A DNA stretch of 64,000 nucleotides from Opitutaceae bacterium (GCA_019455245.1 JACFMR010000006.1:1-64000); one strand, 5' to 3'; positions 36,447 to 46,135 are shown, counted from the first letter of the stretch. The notes: generated by a model from the sequence alone, not told the origin. A program made the numbers and translations.

Positions 36447-36511
36447 GGTAGGGCGGGACCGCTGGGCCCGCCGAAACGCTCCCGCGGCGCGCCCAGCGGT
36501 CCCGCCCTACC
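36447..36511. repeat. Perfect 21-bp inverted repeat, GGTAGGGCGGG family
   Basis: Arms at 36447-36467 and 36491-36511 are exact reverse complements (GGTAGGGCGGGACCGCTGGG with CCCAGCGGTCCCGCCCTACC at their outer 20 bases). It lies in the 372-base space 36313-36684, which holds no recognisable gene. The right arm is identical over 20 bases to the one at 20011-20030. Confidence 0.85.
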
Positions 36512-36684
36512 TTTGCACCTCGGCTCGGCTCTTCTTTTTGTAAACATCAGTAAATTGAGTTCGTGCACGCCCGCCGGCATCAGCGTTGGTTATTCTGCAC
36601 AGCACGTGCGCTCAATTCGCCGTTTGCCCTTGTTTCAGGCGGGTCAAGGGCCGAAGCGTCGGCTTGAATGGCGGTCCAAGTCCC

Positions 36685-37755
36685 ATGACCTCCAAGGAGC
36701 GTGTCCTCACCGCGTTGGCGGGCCAAGCGCCCGATCGCGTGCCCATCAATTATTTCGGCAATGCCGGCATCGAGCGGCGGCTGAAAAACCACTTCGGGCT
36801 CGCGGAGGACGACAACGAGGGATTGGCGCGCGCGTTGCAGGTGGATTTTCGCGCGCTGCATCCGCCGTATTGCGGGCCGAAGCTGCACGCCGACATTCCC
36901 GAACGCAATGTGCTGGTGGACGAGTGGGGCATCCACCGCACCTGGATCGAGCATGCCTCGGGCGGCTACTGGGATTATTGCGATTTCCCGCTGCAAAACG
37001 CGACCGAGGCGGAGGTGGCGGAGTGGCCGTTGCCCTCGCCCGACGACTACGATTACACGGGCGTGCGGGAACGGTGTGTACGGTGGTCGGAATTCGGCGT
37101 TTACACCGGTGGCGCGGGCACGCCCGACATCATCAACGGCAACGGCATGCTGCGCACGATGGAGCAGACACTGGTTGATCTCTTCACCGACGATCCCGCC
37201 GGTCTGCGGCTGATGCGCCGGCGCGCCGAGATCCAGCTGGAGATCCTGAGGCGGACATTGGAGGCGGCGCGCGGCGGCATCGATTTCATCTGGCTGGGCG
37301 AGGATCTTGGCACGCAGATCGGGCCGACGATTAGCCTGGAGCTTTACCGCCGCCAGTTGCGGCCGGTGCATCAGTTGTTTGTTGATCTGGCCAAGTCGTT
37401 CGGCCTGCCCGTCATGATCCACTCGTGCGGATCGAGCAGCTGGGCTTTTGAGGATTTCATCGCGATGGGGATCAACGCGGTCGACACCCTGCAACCGGAG
37501 GCGGCCAACATGGCCCCCGCTTACCTGAAGGCGCGTTTCGGCGGCCGGCTGGCGTTTCACGGCTGCATCAGCACCGCCGGCCCCGTGGCCTATGGTACGG
37601 TGGACGAGGTGCAGGCTTATTGCCGGAACACGCTTGAGATCATGAAACCGGGCGGCGGTTACTGCTTCGCGCCCACGCATGCCCTGCAGGACAACTCGCC
37701 CACCGAAAATGTCCTGGCCATGTATGCCACGGCCCGGGACGCCGGCTGGTATTGA
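36685..37755 (+). CDS. Uroporphyrinogen decarboxylase-family (MtaA/CmuA-like) protein
   Basis: The 356-residue protein has the UroD-fold arrangement but not the heme-pathway sequence. It starts MTSKERVLTALAGQAPDRVP, a common opening in UroD-like methyltransferase proteins, and carries GEDLGTQIGPTISLELYRRQ near 209, HSCGSSSWAFEDFIAMGINA near 244 and LAFHGCISTAGPVAYG near 290. Members in Verrucomicrobia and Firmicutes often act on methyl groups or unknown small molecules. The ATG at 36685 fits the family N-terminus. No corrinoid protein is adjacent, so the substrate is unknown. Confidence 0.8.
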   Translation: MTSKERVLTALAGQAPDRVPINYFGNAGIERRLKNHFGLAEDDNEGLARALQVDFRALHPPYCGPKLHADIPERNVLVDEWGIHRTWIEHASGGYWDYCDFPLQNATEAEVAEWPLPSPDDYDYTGVRERCVRWSEFGVYTGGAGTPDIINGNGMLRTMEQTLVDLFTDDPAGLRLMRRRAEIQLEILRRTLEAARGGIDFIWLGEDLGTQIGPTISLELYRRQLRPVHQLFVDLAKSFGLPVMIHSCGSSSWAFEDFIAMGINAVDTLQPEAANMAPAYLKARFGGRLAFHGCISTAGPVAYGTVDEVQAYCRNTLEIMKPGGGYCFAPTHALQDNSPTENVLAMYATARDAGWY

Positions 37756-37866
37756 ACGCGGCGGGCGAACGACGGTCCGGTTTTATTCCGCGTGGAGGGG
37801 CGGACGGCGCACCCCTGACTTTCCACTTGCGGCGGGCTCTGCGATGCCAAGGGTTGTCCCCTTATC

Positions 37867-39013
37867 ATGATTTCACCCGAGACTTTCGACCACATCGAGA
37901 ACATCAAAAAGCGCGCCGGGCACTTATGGAGGTTTCTTTGACTGCGAACAAAAGCAGCGGGAAATCGAGGCCTTGGAGGGCCAGATGGTCGCACCCGGAT
38001 TCTGGGACAACAATGACCGCGCCCAGAAACACATCGCCAAGCTCAACGGCCTGAAGCGGGCCGTGCTGCCGGTCGTCGCCTTCCGGAAGAAGGTGGACGA
38101 GCTGCCGGTCATGCTCGAACTGGTCGAGATGGCCGAGGGCGATGAAAAGGAAGGCTTCGAGCGCGAACTGTCGTCCACCGTGCAGGCGATGACCGAAGAG
38201 CTGGATACCCTTGAGATCGCCTCGTTTCTCACCGGCCAGTTCGACCGCAACAACGCCATTTTCTCCATCCAGTCGGGCGCGGGCGGCACCGAGTCGAACG
38301 ATTGGGCCGACATGCTTTTCCGCATGTACAACCGCTGGGCCGAGCGCAGCGGCTTCGAGGTCGAGCTCATGGACGTGCAGCCCGGCGACCAGGCCGGCAT
38401 CACCAAGGCCACGTTGCTCATCAAGGGCGAGAACGCCTACGGCTACGCCAAGGCCGAACGCGGCGTCCACCGCCTTGTGCGCATCAGTCCGTTTGACTCC
38501 AACAAGCGCCGCCACACCTCGTTCTGCGCCGTCGATGTCGTGGCCGAGGTCAACGACGAGATCGACATCGACATCCCCGACGGCGACATCCGCGTGGATG
38601 TTTACCGCTCCTCCGGCAAGGGCGGGCAGGGCGTCAACACCACCGACTCCGCCGTGCGCCTCACCCACCTGCCCTCCGGCATCGTGGTGGTCTGCCAGAA
38701 CGAGCGCTCGCAGATCAAGAACCGCGCTGCCGCCATGAACGTGCTCAAGGCGCGGCTCTACGAGAAGAAGCTCGATGAGCAACGCAGCGAGATGGAAAAA
38801 TTCTACGGCGAGAAGGGCGAGATCGGCTGGGGCAGCCAGATCCGCAGTTACGTGATGCAGCCGTACCAGATGGTGAAGGACCTGCGCACCGGTGTGAGCA
38901 CCAGCGACACGCAGGGGGTGCTCGACGGCGACATCGACCGCTTCATCAACGCCTGGCTGCGCGCCGGCTGTCCGCGGCACCGCAACAAGGACATCCAGAT
39001 GGAGGACGAGTGA
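37867..39013 (+). CDS. prfB: Peptide chain release factor 2 with programmed +1 frameshift
   Basis: The coding sequence is 37867-37938 joined to 37940-39013 (381 residues). Frame zero begins [18 protein letters not shown] and ends at the in-frame TGA at 37939. The shift site is CTT TGA C, preceded three bases earlier by the Shine-Dalgarno-like GGAGG (37928-37932), exactly as in E. coli prfB. After the shift the protein continues [22 protein letters not shown]2 reads UAA and UGA; its SPF tripeptide is in [14 protein letters not shown] near 207 and GGQ in [17 protein letters not shown] near 250. The mechanism is autoregulatory: low RF2 increases frameshifting. Confidence 0.96.
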
Positions 39014-39100
39014 GCGGGCGCCCCGGGTTGGCCCAATCCTGCCCGGCGGTTTGCATCTGCGCGCAGTCGTGATTGGATAACCGCTCCCGCTTCACCCGTC

Positions 39101-40582
39101 ATGCCCGACCTTGCCTACGAACACATCCAAAGCGCGCTCGCGGCCCAGCCGTTGTTCGAGGCCAAGACCTGGCAGCTCTCGCCCGCGGCCTGGCCGCTGA
39201 CACCCGAGCAGGTGGCACAGCTGGAGCAGATCGGCGCGGCCTGCCTGGAGTTTCACCAGGCGCTGGAAACCCTCTACCTGCGCGCCGCCGCCGGCAAAAA
39301 TCTGCTCCGCAACAAGCCGCTGACCGCGCCGTGGGTGGTGGATTATTTGGATCGCGGCAAGCCTGCCGCACTGCTCGCACATGCCCGCGACCCGCGCAAT
39401 CGCGGTGCACTGCCCACGGTCCTGCGGCCCGACCTGCTGTTGACCGACGAGGGCTTTGTGCTGACCGAGCTCGACTCCGTGCCCGGCGGCATCGGGCTCA
39501 CGGCCTTTCTCAACCGGCTTTACGCCGGAACCGCGGGCGGACCGTCCGCATCAGGCGACCTGGCGAACGGCGCGCCCGCGCTCCCGGAGGCGATCCTTGG
39601 TGCCGACGACGCGATGATCGGCGGGTTTTACGCCGCGCTCGCGGCCCTGCGCCCGGCGGAACGCAACCCGCTCATCGCGCTGGTGGTGAGCGAGGAGGCC
39701 GCGACCTACCGGCCCGAGATGGAGTGGCTCGCCCAGCAGCTGCAACTGCAGGGCAAACGGGTTTTCTGCCTGCGCCCGGAGGATTTGTTTCCGCTGGAAA
39801 ACGCGCTGTTCTTCGACGTCGAGGGCAATCCGGAGAAAATCGACATCATCTACCGTTTCTTCGAGCTGTTCGATTTGCCCAACATCCCGGCGCAGGAGTT
39901 CATCTTCAAGGCGTGGGCCGAGGATGAGGTGGCGATCACGCCGCCGATGCGCCCCTTTCAGGAGGAGAAGCTGGCGCTCGCGCTTTTCCATCATCACCTC
40001 CTGCAGGAGTTTTGGAAGGAGGCGCTGAGCGGCCGCGCCTACAAGCTGCTGCGCAGCCTGGTGCCGCACTCGTGGATCATGGACCCGGCGCCGTTGCCGC
40101 CGGGGGCGGTGCTCGACGGTCCGCGCGCCGGCGGGCGCTCGCTCAACGACTGGCGCGATCTCGTGCACGCTTCGCAAAAGGAACGCGAGCTCATCATCAA
40201 GATCAGCGGTTATCACGAAACGGCGTGGGGCGCGCGCAGTGTGGTGCTGGGCAGCGACTGCTCGCGCGAGGAATGGCAGGCCGGGGTGGAAACCGCGATG
40301 GCCGACGCCCCGCGCAATCTCCACGTGCTGCAGGCCTACCGGAAGCCCCGGCGGGTGCAGCATCCGGTCTACGACCCGCCGCACGACGGGGCGCCCGCGG
40401 TCGCCACGCCCAAGGCCGGCCGCCTGCGTTTGTGCCCGTATTATTTTGTGACCGGGGACGAAGCCCGTTTGAGCGGCGCCCTGGCGACCTTCTGTCCGCC
40501 CGACAAGAAGATCATCCACGGAATGCAAGATGCTGCCTTGCTCCCGGCTAGGGTTTCCTCCTTAAACGGGGCCTGTGCGTAG
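39101..40582 (+). CDS. Probable ATP-grasp-type protein of unknown substrate
   Basis: The 493-residue protein has no signal peptide or membrane helices. RPDLLLTDEGFVLTELDSVP near 109 followed by GGIGLTAFLN, and RELIIKISGYHETAWGARSV near 365, look like nucleotide- and metal-binding parts of a circularly permuted ATP-grasp ligase, such as the glutathionylspermidine synthase-like group. This is inference from local motifs only. The stop lies 8 bases inside the following gene's start, so they may be coupled. Confidence 0.5.
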   Translation: MPDLAYEHIQSALAAQPLFEAKTWQLSPAAWPLTPEQVAQLEQIGAACLEFHQALETLYLRAAAGKNLLRNKPLTAPWVVDYLDRGKPAALLAHARDPRNRGALPTVLRPDLLLTDEGFVLTELDSVPGGIGLTAFLNRLYAGTAGGPSASGDLANGAPALPEAILGADDAMIGGFYAALAALRPAERNPLIALVVSEEAATYRPEMEWLAQQLQLQGKRVFCLRPEDLFPLENALFFDVEGNPEKIDIIYRFFELFDLPNIPAQEFIFKAWAEDEVAITPPMRPFQEEKLALALFHHHLLQEFWKEALSGRAYKLLRSLVPHSWIMDPAPLPPGAVLDGPRAGGRSLNDWRDLVHASQKERELIIKISGYHETAWGARSVVLGSDCSREEWQAGVETAMADAPRNLHVLQAYRKPRRVQHPVYDPPHDGAPAVATPKAGRLRLCPYYFVTGDEARLSGALATFCPPDKKIIHGMQDAALLPARVSSLNGACA

Positions 40583-43500
40583 CACTCCCGCGGTCATCAG
40601 CAATTTCCCCCATCTGCCCAAGTCCCTGTGTCGCAAGCTGGCACTGATGGCGGCGCTGCTGGCCGCTGCTCCGAACACGCCCGCCCAAGTCGATCTGGCC
40701 GCGCTGCAGGCCCAGGCGCAGTCCGGCAATCCCGAGGCCCTCAACGCCCTGGGCAATCTTTACGCCAACGGGCAGGGTGTGCCGCGCGACGATTCCGCGG
40801 CGCTGCGGTATTATCAGGCGGCCGCGGAGCAGGGTTTTGCACCGGCAAATTTCAACCTCGGCATGATGTTCGAGATGGGGCGGAGCGGTCCGGCCGACCT
40901 CGCCAAGGCGTTTCGCCACTACTTGGAGGCCGCCAAAAAAGGTTTCGCGCCGGCCCAGTTCAACGTGGGCAACATGTACGCCAACGGACTGGGCGTGACG
41001 GCGGACCCGTTTGAGGCGCTGCTGTGGTTTCGCCAGGCGGCGGAGCAAGGGGTGCCGGAGGCGCAATACAATCTCGGCCTCGCCTACGAACTCGGCCGCG
41101 GCATCGGCCAAGACGAGACGCAGGCGGTGCGTTGGTATCGGCTGGCGTCCGACCAGGGTTACAGCCGCGCCCGCTACAATCTCGCCCTCATGCTGGAGGA
41201 AGGCCGCGGCACCACCCGCAATGAAACCGCCGCCGCGCAGCTCTATCGCGCCGCCGCCGGTCAGGGCTTCGGCCCCGCGCAAAACAATCTCGGCATCATG
41301 CTGGCCGAGGGCCGCGGCGGTTTGCCGGCCGATCCCGTCGAGGCCTTTGCCTGGCTTTCCCTCGGGGTGGAAAACGGCGTGCGGCCGACCGGTCGCGATC
41401 TGTTGCTGCGTCAGCTGGACGCGGCCCAGCTGGCCGCGGCCGAACAGCGCGTACGCGTGCTCCGCGGACAGCTCGCCGGCGTTTCCGCCCCGGCGCCCAC
41501 TCCGGTGCTGCCGCAGGATGTCGCGGCATTGCAGCAGGAGAACACCCGCCTCCAACTCGTGATCAACCGCATGCGGGATGAGTTGGAAAAGGACCGGGAG
41601 GCGCGCCGCACCGCCGATGAACAGCTGAAGAACGCCCAGGCCGCCAACGCGCAGCTCACCGCCGAGAACCAGCGTCTGGCCACCGCCCGCGAAACGGCCC
41701 TCGCGCAGACGCCGGATCAGCGCGTGCAGCAGCTGATGGAGGAAAACCGGCGGCTCAACGACGATGTGCGCCGTTCGACCATCGAACTCAGTTCACTCTA
41801 CCGCGAATTGCGCATCGCGCAGGACAAACTCCGGGCGTTGCCCGCGGCCGGTGACGCCGCCCCGTCCGCCGCCCCCGCGGAGGACCTGCGGCCGCAGCTG
41901 CAGGCGGCCCGGGCGGAGATCGAGCGGCTCCGGACCGAGAACCAGGAGCTGGCCGCCCGGCCACCCGATCCTCAGGTTCACGCGCAGCTGGAGGCCCAGC
42001 TTGCCGCCACCGCCAAGGCTGCGGCCGATTTACAGGACCTCACCCGCCAGCATCAGGCCCTGCAGCAGGAACTCGCCACGTTGCGCGCCGCGCACGACCG
42101 GCTGGCCACGGAGAAAGCCGCGCTGGCCCGGCAGACCGCCGAGGCCAAGCCGGATGAAAAACTCACGATGGAGCTGGCGCGGCTGCAGGAGCGCCTTGAT
42201 GAGACGCAAGGCGCGCTGGTCGCCGCGCGGCGCGAGGCCGAGGAACTGCGCATGCAATCCGAGGCGGCCCGCGCCGATCTGCGCGTGGTGCGCGAGAAAC
42301 AGAACGGCGACGTGCAGGCCGCCCGACAAAAGGCCGAGGAGGCCGATGCGTTTGCGCGCAATCTTGAGGACTCCAACCGCCGTCTGGCCGATCAGGTGCA
42401 GGCGCTGGAACAGCAGCTGCGCGAAGCCGGACCGGTCAATCCGGCGGCGTCCGGAGAGGCGGAACGGCTGCAGGCCGAACTCGTGGATGCGCGCAGTCAG
42501 GTGGAGCGTCTGACCGGCCAATGGCAGTCGCTCACCCGTGAGCGCGATTCGCTGGCCGTAAACGCCCGGGAATTGCAGCAGGCCAACCGCACCCTGCAGC
42601 AGCAGCTGGCGCGCAGCCTCGCCGATCATGCGGAAACGCAGGAGTGGGCGCAGAAATTGGAGGAGACCAACCGCGATCTGACCCAGCGTGACACCAAGTT
42701 GGCGGAGAATGCCCGGGCCTTGGCGACCGTGCAGGCCGCGCACGATGTCCTGCAGACGGAAAAGGCCGCGTTGACCGCGACCCTGGCCCAAACCCGCGAA
42801 CGGTTGTCCGCGCTGGAAGCACGGCAGGGCGCGACGCAGGGCGCATTGCAGCAGCAGCTCGCGGCGGTGCAGGAACAGGTCGCACGCACCCAGGCCGATC
42901 TGGCCCGGGCTGAGCAGGCCAATCGCGAATTGCACGATACGGCCGGACAGCTGCAGGTTCGCATTGAACAGCTGACGGCGGAAAACCGGCGTCTGACCGC
43001 CGCCGCGCAAGCTCCGGCCACCACCGACGAAGAACGGCAACATCTGCTGGCCGAGATCGACGAAGCCGCCCGCGTGTTGGCCGAGCGCGAAACGACGCTG
43101 GCGGAAATGCAGTCCCGCGTGACCTCGCTGGAGCAGGATTTGGACAACGCCCGCAAGAGCGCGGCCGCGGCCTTGGCCGCGCAGGCCCGCGCTGCCGAGG
43201 CCGTGCCCGAGGCACGGGCGCAGCAGCTGGAAATCCAGACCCTGCAGGATCAGGTGGCGAAACTGGAATCGCAACTCGCCCAGGATCGCAACCGCTCGGC
43301 CCGCGAAGTCGCCAGCCTCGCCGATCAGTTGCGACTGGCGCAGCAGACCAACCGGGCGCTGAGCGAGGCCAATAACTCCCTGATCGAATTCAAGAACTCC
43401 GGCCTCGATGAGGTGCAAAAGGATCTGTCCGCGCAGAAGCAGCGCGTGACCGAGCTCGACGCCGCCAACGCGCGTCTCCTCCGTGAACGCGACGAGCTGC

Positions 43501-44660
43501 GCCAACAGGTCGGCGATCTCTCCGCCAAGTTCTCCACCGCCGAGCAACAAGTCGCCGAACTCCGGGCGGCCGGTGAAAGCCTGCGGACGGCCGAGAGCCG
43601 GGCGCGCGCACAGGTTGCGGAGCTGCAATCCAAGCTGGCGGAATTTGACGATGCGCTCGACCGGCAGGGCGGATCCGTGGCGGAACTCACGGGCGTCAAT
43701 GCGCGGTTGACCAAGGAAAACACCGCGCTGTCGGCCCAACTCATGGAAGCGCAGACCGGTGCCACCGCCGCGCGCAACGAGGTCGCGACCTTGCAAGCGC
43801 AGTTGGCGACGCAGTTGGAGCAGTCGCGCACGCAGGCCGCCCAAGTCACCACGCTCAAGTCCTCGCAGGACGCCCTGCAAATGCGGGTGGAAGAACTCAC
43901 CGCCCGGCTGGCCGCCGCGCAGGACACCACGCGCCGGCTGAACCAGAGTGAGACGCAGGCGGAGCAATTGCAGACCGAACTCGAAGCGGCCCGCGCCGAG
44001 CTTGCGCAGCACCAGCAGGTTTCCGACCGCCACGCCACGAGCGTGACCGAACTCACCGATCGCAACACCCGGCTGGAGGCGGAGAACCAAGCTTTGCAAC
44101 AGGAACTTGGCACCCTGCGCCCGCAGCTGGCGACCTTGCGCACGGAAACCTCCCGCCTGGCCCAGGCCGACACCGCGCGGGCCGATGCCGAACGGCGTAT
44201 CAGCGAACTCGAGACCACCGTCAACCAGCTGACCAACACCCGGCGGGAACTCGCCGCGCTGCAGGCGGAGAACAACCGGTTGCAATCCACCATGCAGGCG
44301 CTGGAGCGTGATCGCACCGCCCGCATCACCACGCTCTCGCAGGAGAACGCCGCGCTCAACGCCCGGCTGCGTCAGGCGCAGGGCACGCTGGACCAGATCG
44401 CCGCCGCCGCGCGGTTGATCAATCCCGGTGCGGGCACCACGTCGGTCTTCTCCCCGCCGCCGGCGGCGACAACCGCGCCGACGACGCCAGCCGCGCCGGA
44501 GCCGCGGGTGCACGTGGTGGCGGAGGGCGACACGCTTTCGCGCATCAGCCTGCGCTACTACGGCACGGCGACGCGCTGGCAGGAAATCTACAACGCCAAC
44601 CGCGAGGTGCTCAGCACGGAAAACGCGCTGCGTCCGGGTCAGCGGTTGCGGATTCCCTGA
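40575..44660 (+). CDS. Giant envelope protein: Sel1 repeats, long coiled coil, LysM domain
   Basis: The predicted 1361-residue protein has three parts. After a signal-like segment (KLALMAALLAAAPNTPAQ), residues about 40-290 contain Sel1 repeats (NALGNLYANGQGVPRDDSAA, AQYNLGLAYELGRGIGQDE). Residues about 310-1285 are an almost unbroken heptad-rich coiled coil. The end, about 1311-1361, is one LysM domain (VVAEGDTLSRISLRYYG, ending LRPGQRLRIP) that binds peptidoglycan. A scaffolding role at the cell wall is inferred. The start is GTG at 40575; an ATG at 40648 would cut into the signal segment. Confidence 0.72.
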   Translation: MRSTPAVISNFPHLPKSLCRKLALMAALLAAAPNTPAQVDLAALQAQAQSGNPEALNALGNLYANGQGVPRDDSAALRYYQAAAEQGFAPANFNLGMMFEMGRSGPADLAKAFRHYLEAAKKGFAPAQFNVGNMYANGLGVTADPFEALLWFRQAAEQGVPEAQYNLGLAYELGRGIGQDETQAVRWYRLASDQGYSRARYNLALMLEEGRGTTRNETAAAQLYRAAAGQGFGPAQNNLGIMLAEGRGGLPADPVEAFAWLSLGVENGVRPTGRDLLLRQLDAAQLAAAEQRVRVLRGQLAGVSAPAPTPVLPQDVAALQQENTRLQLVINRMRDELEKDREARRTADEQLKNAQAANAQLTAENQRLATARETALAQTPDQRVQQLMEENRRLNDDVRRSTIELSSLYRELRIAQDKLRALPAAGDAAPSAAPAEDLRPQLQAARAEIERLRTENQELAARPPDPQVHAQLEAQLAATAKAAADLQDLTRQHQALQQELATLRAAHDRLATEKAALARQTAEAKPDEKLTMELARLQERLDETQGALVAARREAEELRMQSEAARADLRVVREKQNGDVQAARQKAEEADAFARNLEDSNRRLADQVQALEQQLREAGPVNPAASGEAERLQAELVDARSQVERLTGQWQSLTRERDSLAVNARELQQANRTLQQQLARSLADHAETQEWAQKLEETNRDLTQRDTKLAENARALATVQAAHDVLQTEKAALTATLAQTRERLSALEARQGATQGALQQQLAAVQEQVARTQADLARAEQANRELHDTAGQLQVRIEQLTAENRRLTAAAQAPATTDEERQHLLAEIDEAARVLAERETTLAEMQSRVTSLEQDLDNARKSAAAALAAQARAAEAVPEARAQQLEIQTLQDQVAKLESQLAQDRNRSAREVASLADQLRLAQQTNRALSEANNSLIEFKNSGLDEVQKDLSAQKQRVTELDAANARLLRERDELRQQVGDLSAKFSTAEQQVAELRAAGESLRTAESRARAQVAELQSKLAEFDDALDRQGGSVAELTGVNARLTKENTALSAQLMEAQTGATAARNEVATLQAQLATQLEQSRTQAAQVTTLKSSQDALQMRVEELTARLAAAQDTTRRLNQSETQAEQLQTELEAARAELAQHQQVSDRHATSVTELTDRNTRLEAENQALQQELGTLRPQLATLRTETSRLAQADTARADAERRISELETTVNQLTNTRRELAALQAENNRLQSTMQALERDRTARITTLSQENAALNARLRQAQGTLDQIAAAARLINPGAGTTSVFSPPPAATTAPTTPAAPEPRVHVVAEGDTLSRISLRYYGTATRWQEIYNANREVLSTENALRPGQRLRIP

Positions 44661-44690
44661 GCCGGCGGGGGGACGGACTTTGACTGCCGC

Positions 44691-44771
44691 GTAGCTGCCT
44701 TGGAGCGCAGCGACAAGGCGGCATCTTTCGGTCCACGTAGCCACCTTGTCGCTGCGCTTCAAGGCGGCTAC
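44691..44771. repeat. Long inverted repeat between convergent genes
   Basis: Arms of 32 bases, 44691-44722 and 44740-44771, are reverse complements with about three mismatches (GTAGCTGCCTTGGAGCGCAG with CTGCGCTTCAAGGCGGCTAC). It fills the 122-base gap between the coiled-coil gene and the convergent oxidoreductase gene and could end transcription from both sides. A related unit is near 25808. Confidence 0.75.
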
Positions 44772-44782
44772 ATCAATACCGT

Positions 44783-46063
44783 TCAGGACCGGTGGCGGGC
44801 GATGTATTCGTCGAGCTTGACCACGCTGCCGTTGAGCCGGGCTTCCTCGGCGGCGAAGCCGATGGCGTGGCTTTCGACGGAGCGTTGCAATGAGGAACGC
44901 ATGTCGGCGGGGTTCGGCTTACGCCACTCCGCATCGAGCACGCTCATCAGGCCGTGGTCGCCGCCGCCGTGCCCGGCGTAGTCGCCCTCGATGATTTCCA
45001 AATCGTGATAAACGGGTTTCTCGGTGCGGTGGTTGACGACGGCGATTTCGTGTCCGCTCGTGCGCTGGACGCCGGTGCCGGCGAGCAACACGCCCTCGGT
45101 GCCGCGGATCTCGAGGTAACGGCCCGAGTCGAAGGCGGTCATGGTGAGCGTGCCGGTGACCCGGTTGGCGAAATGCATGTTCACCGTCTGGCGGTCCACG
45201 GCGGTGTTGTCGCAGTGGTAAACGCAGCGGCCCCACGGCGAGGTGCGCAACCAGTCGAGCACCTCGTCGTCGGAGGCCTTGACGCCACCGTTGAACACCC
45301 ATTGCAACCAGTTGCGCTGGTCGGTGAGGTAGCGGTGGGCGTCGTAGAAACACTGGCCGGCGACAGGACAGCCGTCGGTGCAGCGGGCGGGCGCGCCGGC
45401 GGGCGCGTTGGCGGCGTTGAAGTGGGACAGGGAGCCGAAGCTGGACACGCTTTCGCATTTGGCGTCCACCAGCCACGAAACGATGTCGAGATCGTGGCAG
45501 CACTTGGCGATGATCATCGGCGAGCTTTTCTCCACCACACTCCAATGGCCGCGCACGAAGGAGTGGGCCTGGTGAAACGGCGCGACGCCCTCGACGGCAT
45601 TGATGGTGACCATCTGTCCGATGACACCGGCCTCGAGCAGTGACTTCACCTTGGTGTAGAGCGGCGTGTAGCGCAGCACGTGGCAGACGAGCACACGGCG
45701 GCCGAGCCGGGCGGCTTCCTGCTCAAGTTGCATGACCTCGCGAAAATTCGTGGCGATGGGCTTTTCCAACAGCACGTCGTAACCCAGCCGCATGGCCTCG
45801 ATGCAGGGTTGCACGTGGTAGGCGTCCTGCGTGCCGATCATCACGATGTCGGCGAGCCTGCCGGCGGCGAAGAGTTCGCGGTCGTCGGCGAAGGTGCGCA
45901 GCTCGCCGGGCACGATATCCCGCATGAGCTTGAGCCGGGCGGGATTGGGGTCCGCGGCGGCGACGACCTGGTAGCGGTCGGGCATCAGCGCGGCGCCTTT
46001 GCTGTAGGTCTGTACACGGCCGCCGCAACCGATGGCGGCAAAGGTGAGGGGACAGGAGGACAT
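44783..46063 (-). CDS. Gfo/Idh/MocA family oxidoreductase
   Basis: The 426-residue protein has an N-terminal Rossmann domain (LTFAAIGCGGRVQTYSKGAA) and the family motif GYDVLLEKPIATNFREVMQL near 92, where Lys of EKP is catalytic. KCCHDLDIVSWLVDA near 191 contains the GG/CHxxD-type motif of the second domain. A Cys-rich stretch near 230-245 (RCTDGCPVAGQCFYDAHRYL) is seen in a subgroup acting on glycan-derived sugars. The ATG at 46063 is the natural start. It shares strand with the small operon and heparinase-like gene upstream, separated by a terminator. Confidence 0.85.
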   Translation of the reverse strand: MSSCPLTFAAIGCGGRVQTYSKGAALMPDRYQVVAAADPNPARLKLMRDIVPGELRTFADDRELFAAGRLADIVMIGTQDAYHVQPCIEAMRLGYDVLLEKPIATNFREVMQLEQEAARLGRRVLVCHVLRYTPLYTKVKSLLEAGVIGQMVTINAVEGVAPFHQAHSFVRGHWSVVEKSSPMIIAKCCHDLDIVSWLVDAKCESVSSFGSLSHFNAANAPAGAPARCTDGCPVAGQCFYDAHRYLTDQRNWLQWVFNGGVKASDDEVLDWLRTSPWGRCVYHCDNTAVDRQTVNMHFANRVTGTLTMTAFDSGRYLEIRGTEGVLLAGTGVQRTSGHEIAVVNHRTEKPVYHDLEIIEGDYAGHGGGDHGLMSVLDAEWRKPNPADMRSSLQRSVESHAIGFAAEEARLNGSVVKLDEYIARHRS

Positions 46064-46079
46064 GTCGGGTCCAGCGTGC

Positions 46080-46110
46080 AAAAAAAAGCCGCGCAGGAAA
46101 GCGCGGCTTT
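46080..46110 (-). terminator. Intrinsic terminator of the small two-gene operon
   Basis: AAAGCCGCGC (46085-46094), loop AGGAAA and GCGCGGCTTT (46101-46110) form a perfect 10-bp stem. On the minus strand it is followed by eight T residues (A run 46080-46087). It lies 26 bases after the 46136 stop codon. Confidence 0.9.
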
Positions 46111-46135
46111 GCACCTTGGGCGGATTTCTCCGGCT

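Noticed and set aside
37752..38054. Separate small gene upstream of the main prfB frame
   Set aside because: The correct upstream coding part is the 24-codon frame-zero segment from 37867; this other frame is out of register.
42030..44762. Minus-strand 910-codon open frame
   Set aside because: It mirrors the coiled-coil gene; Leu/Arg/Gly-rich composition is a by-product of Gln/Ala/Glu codons on the other strand.
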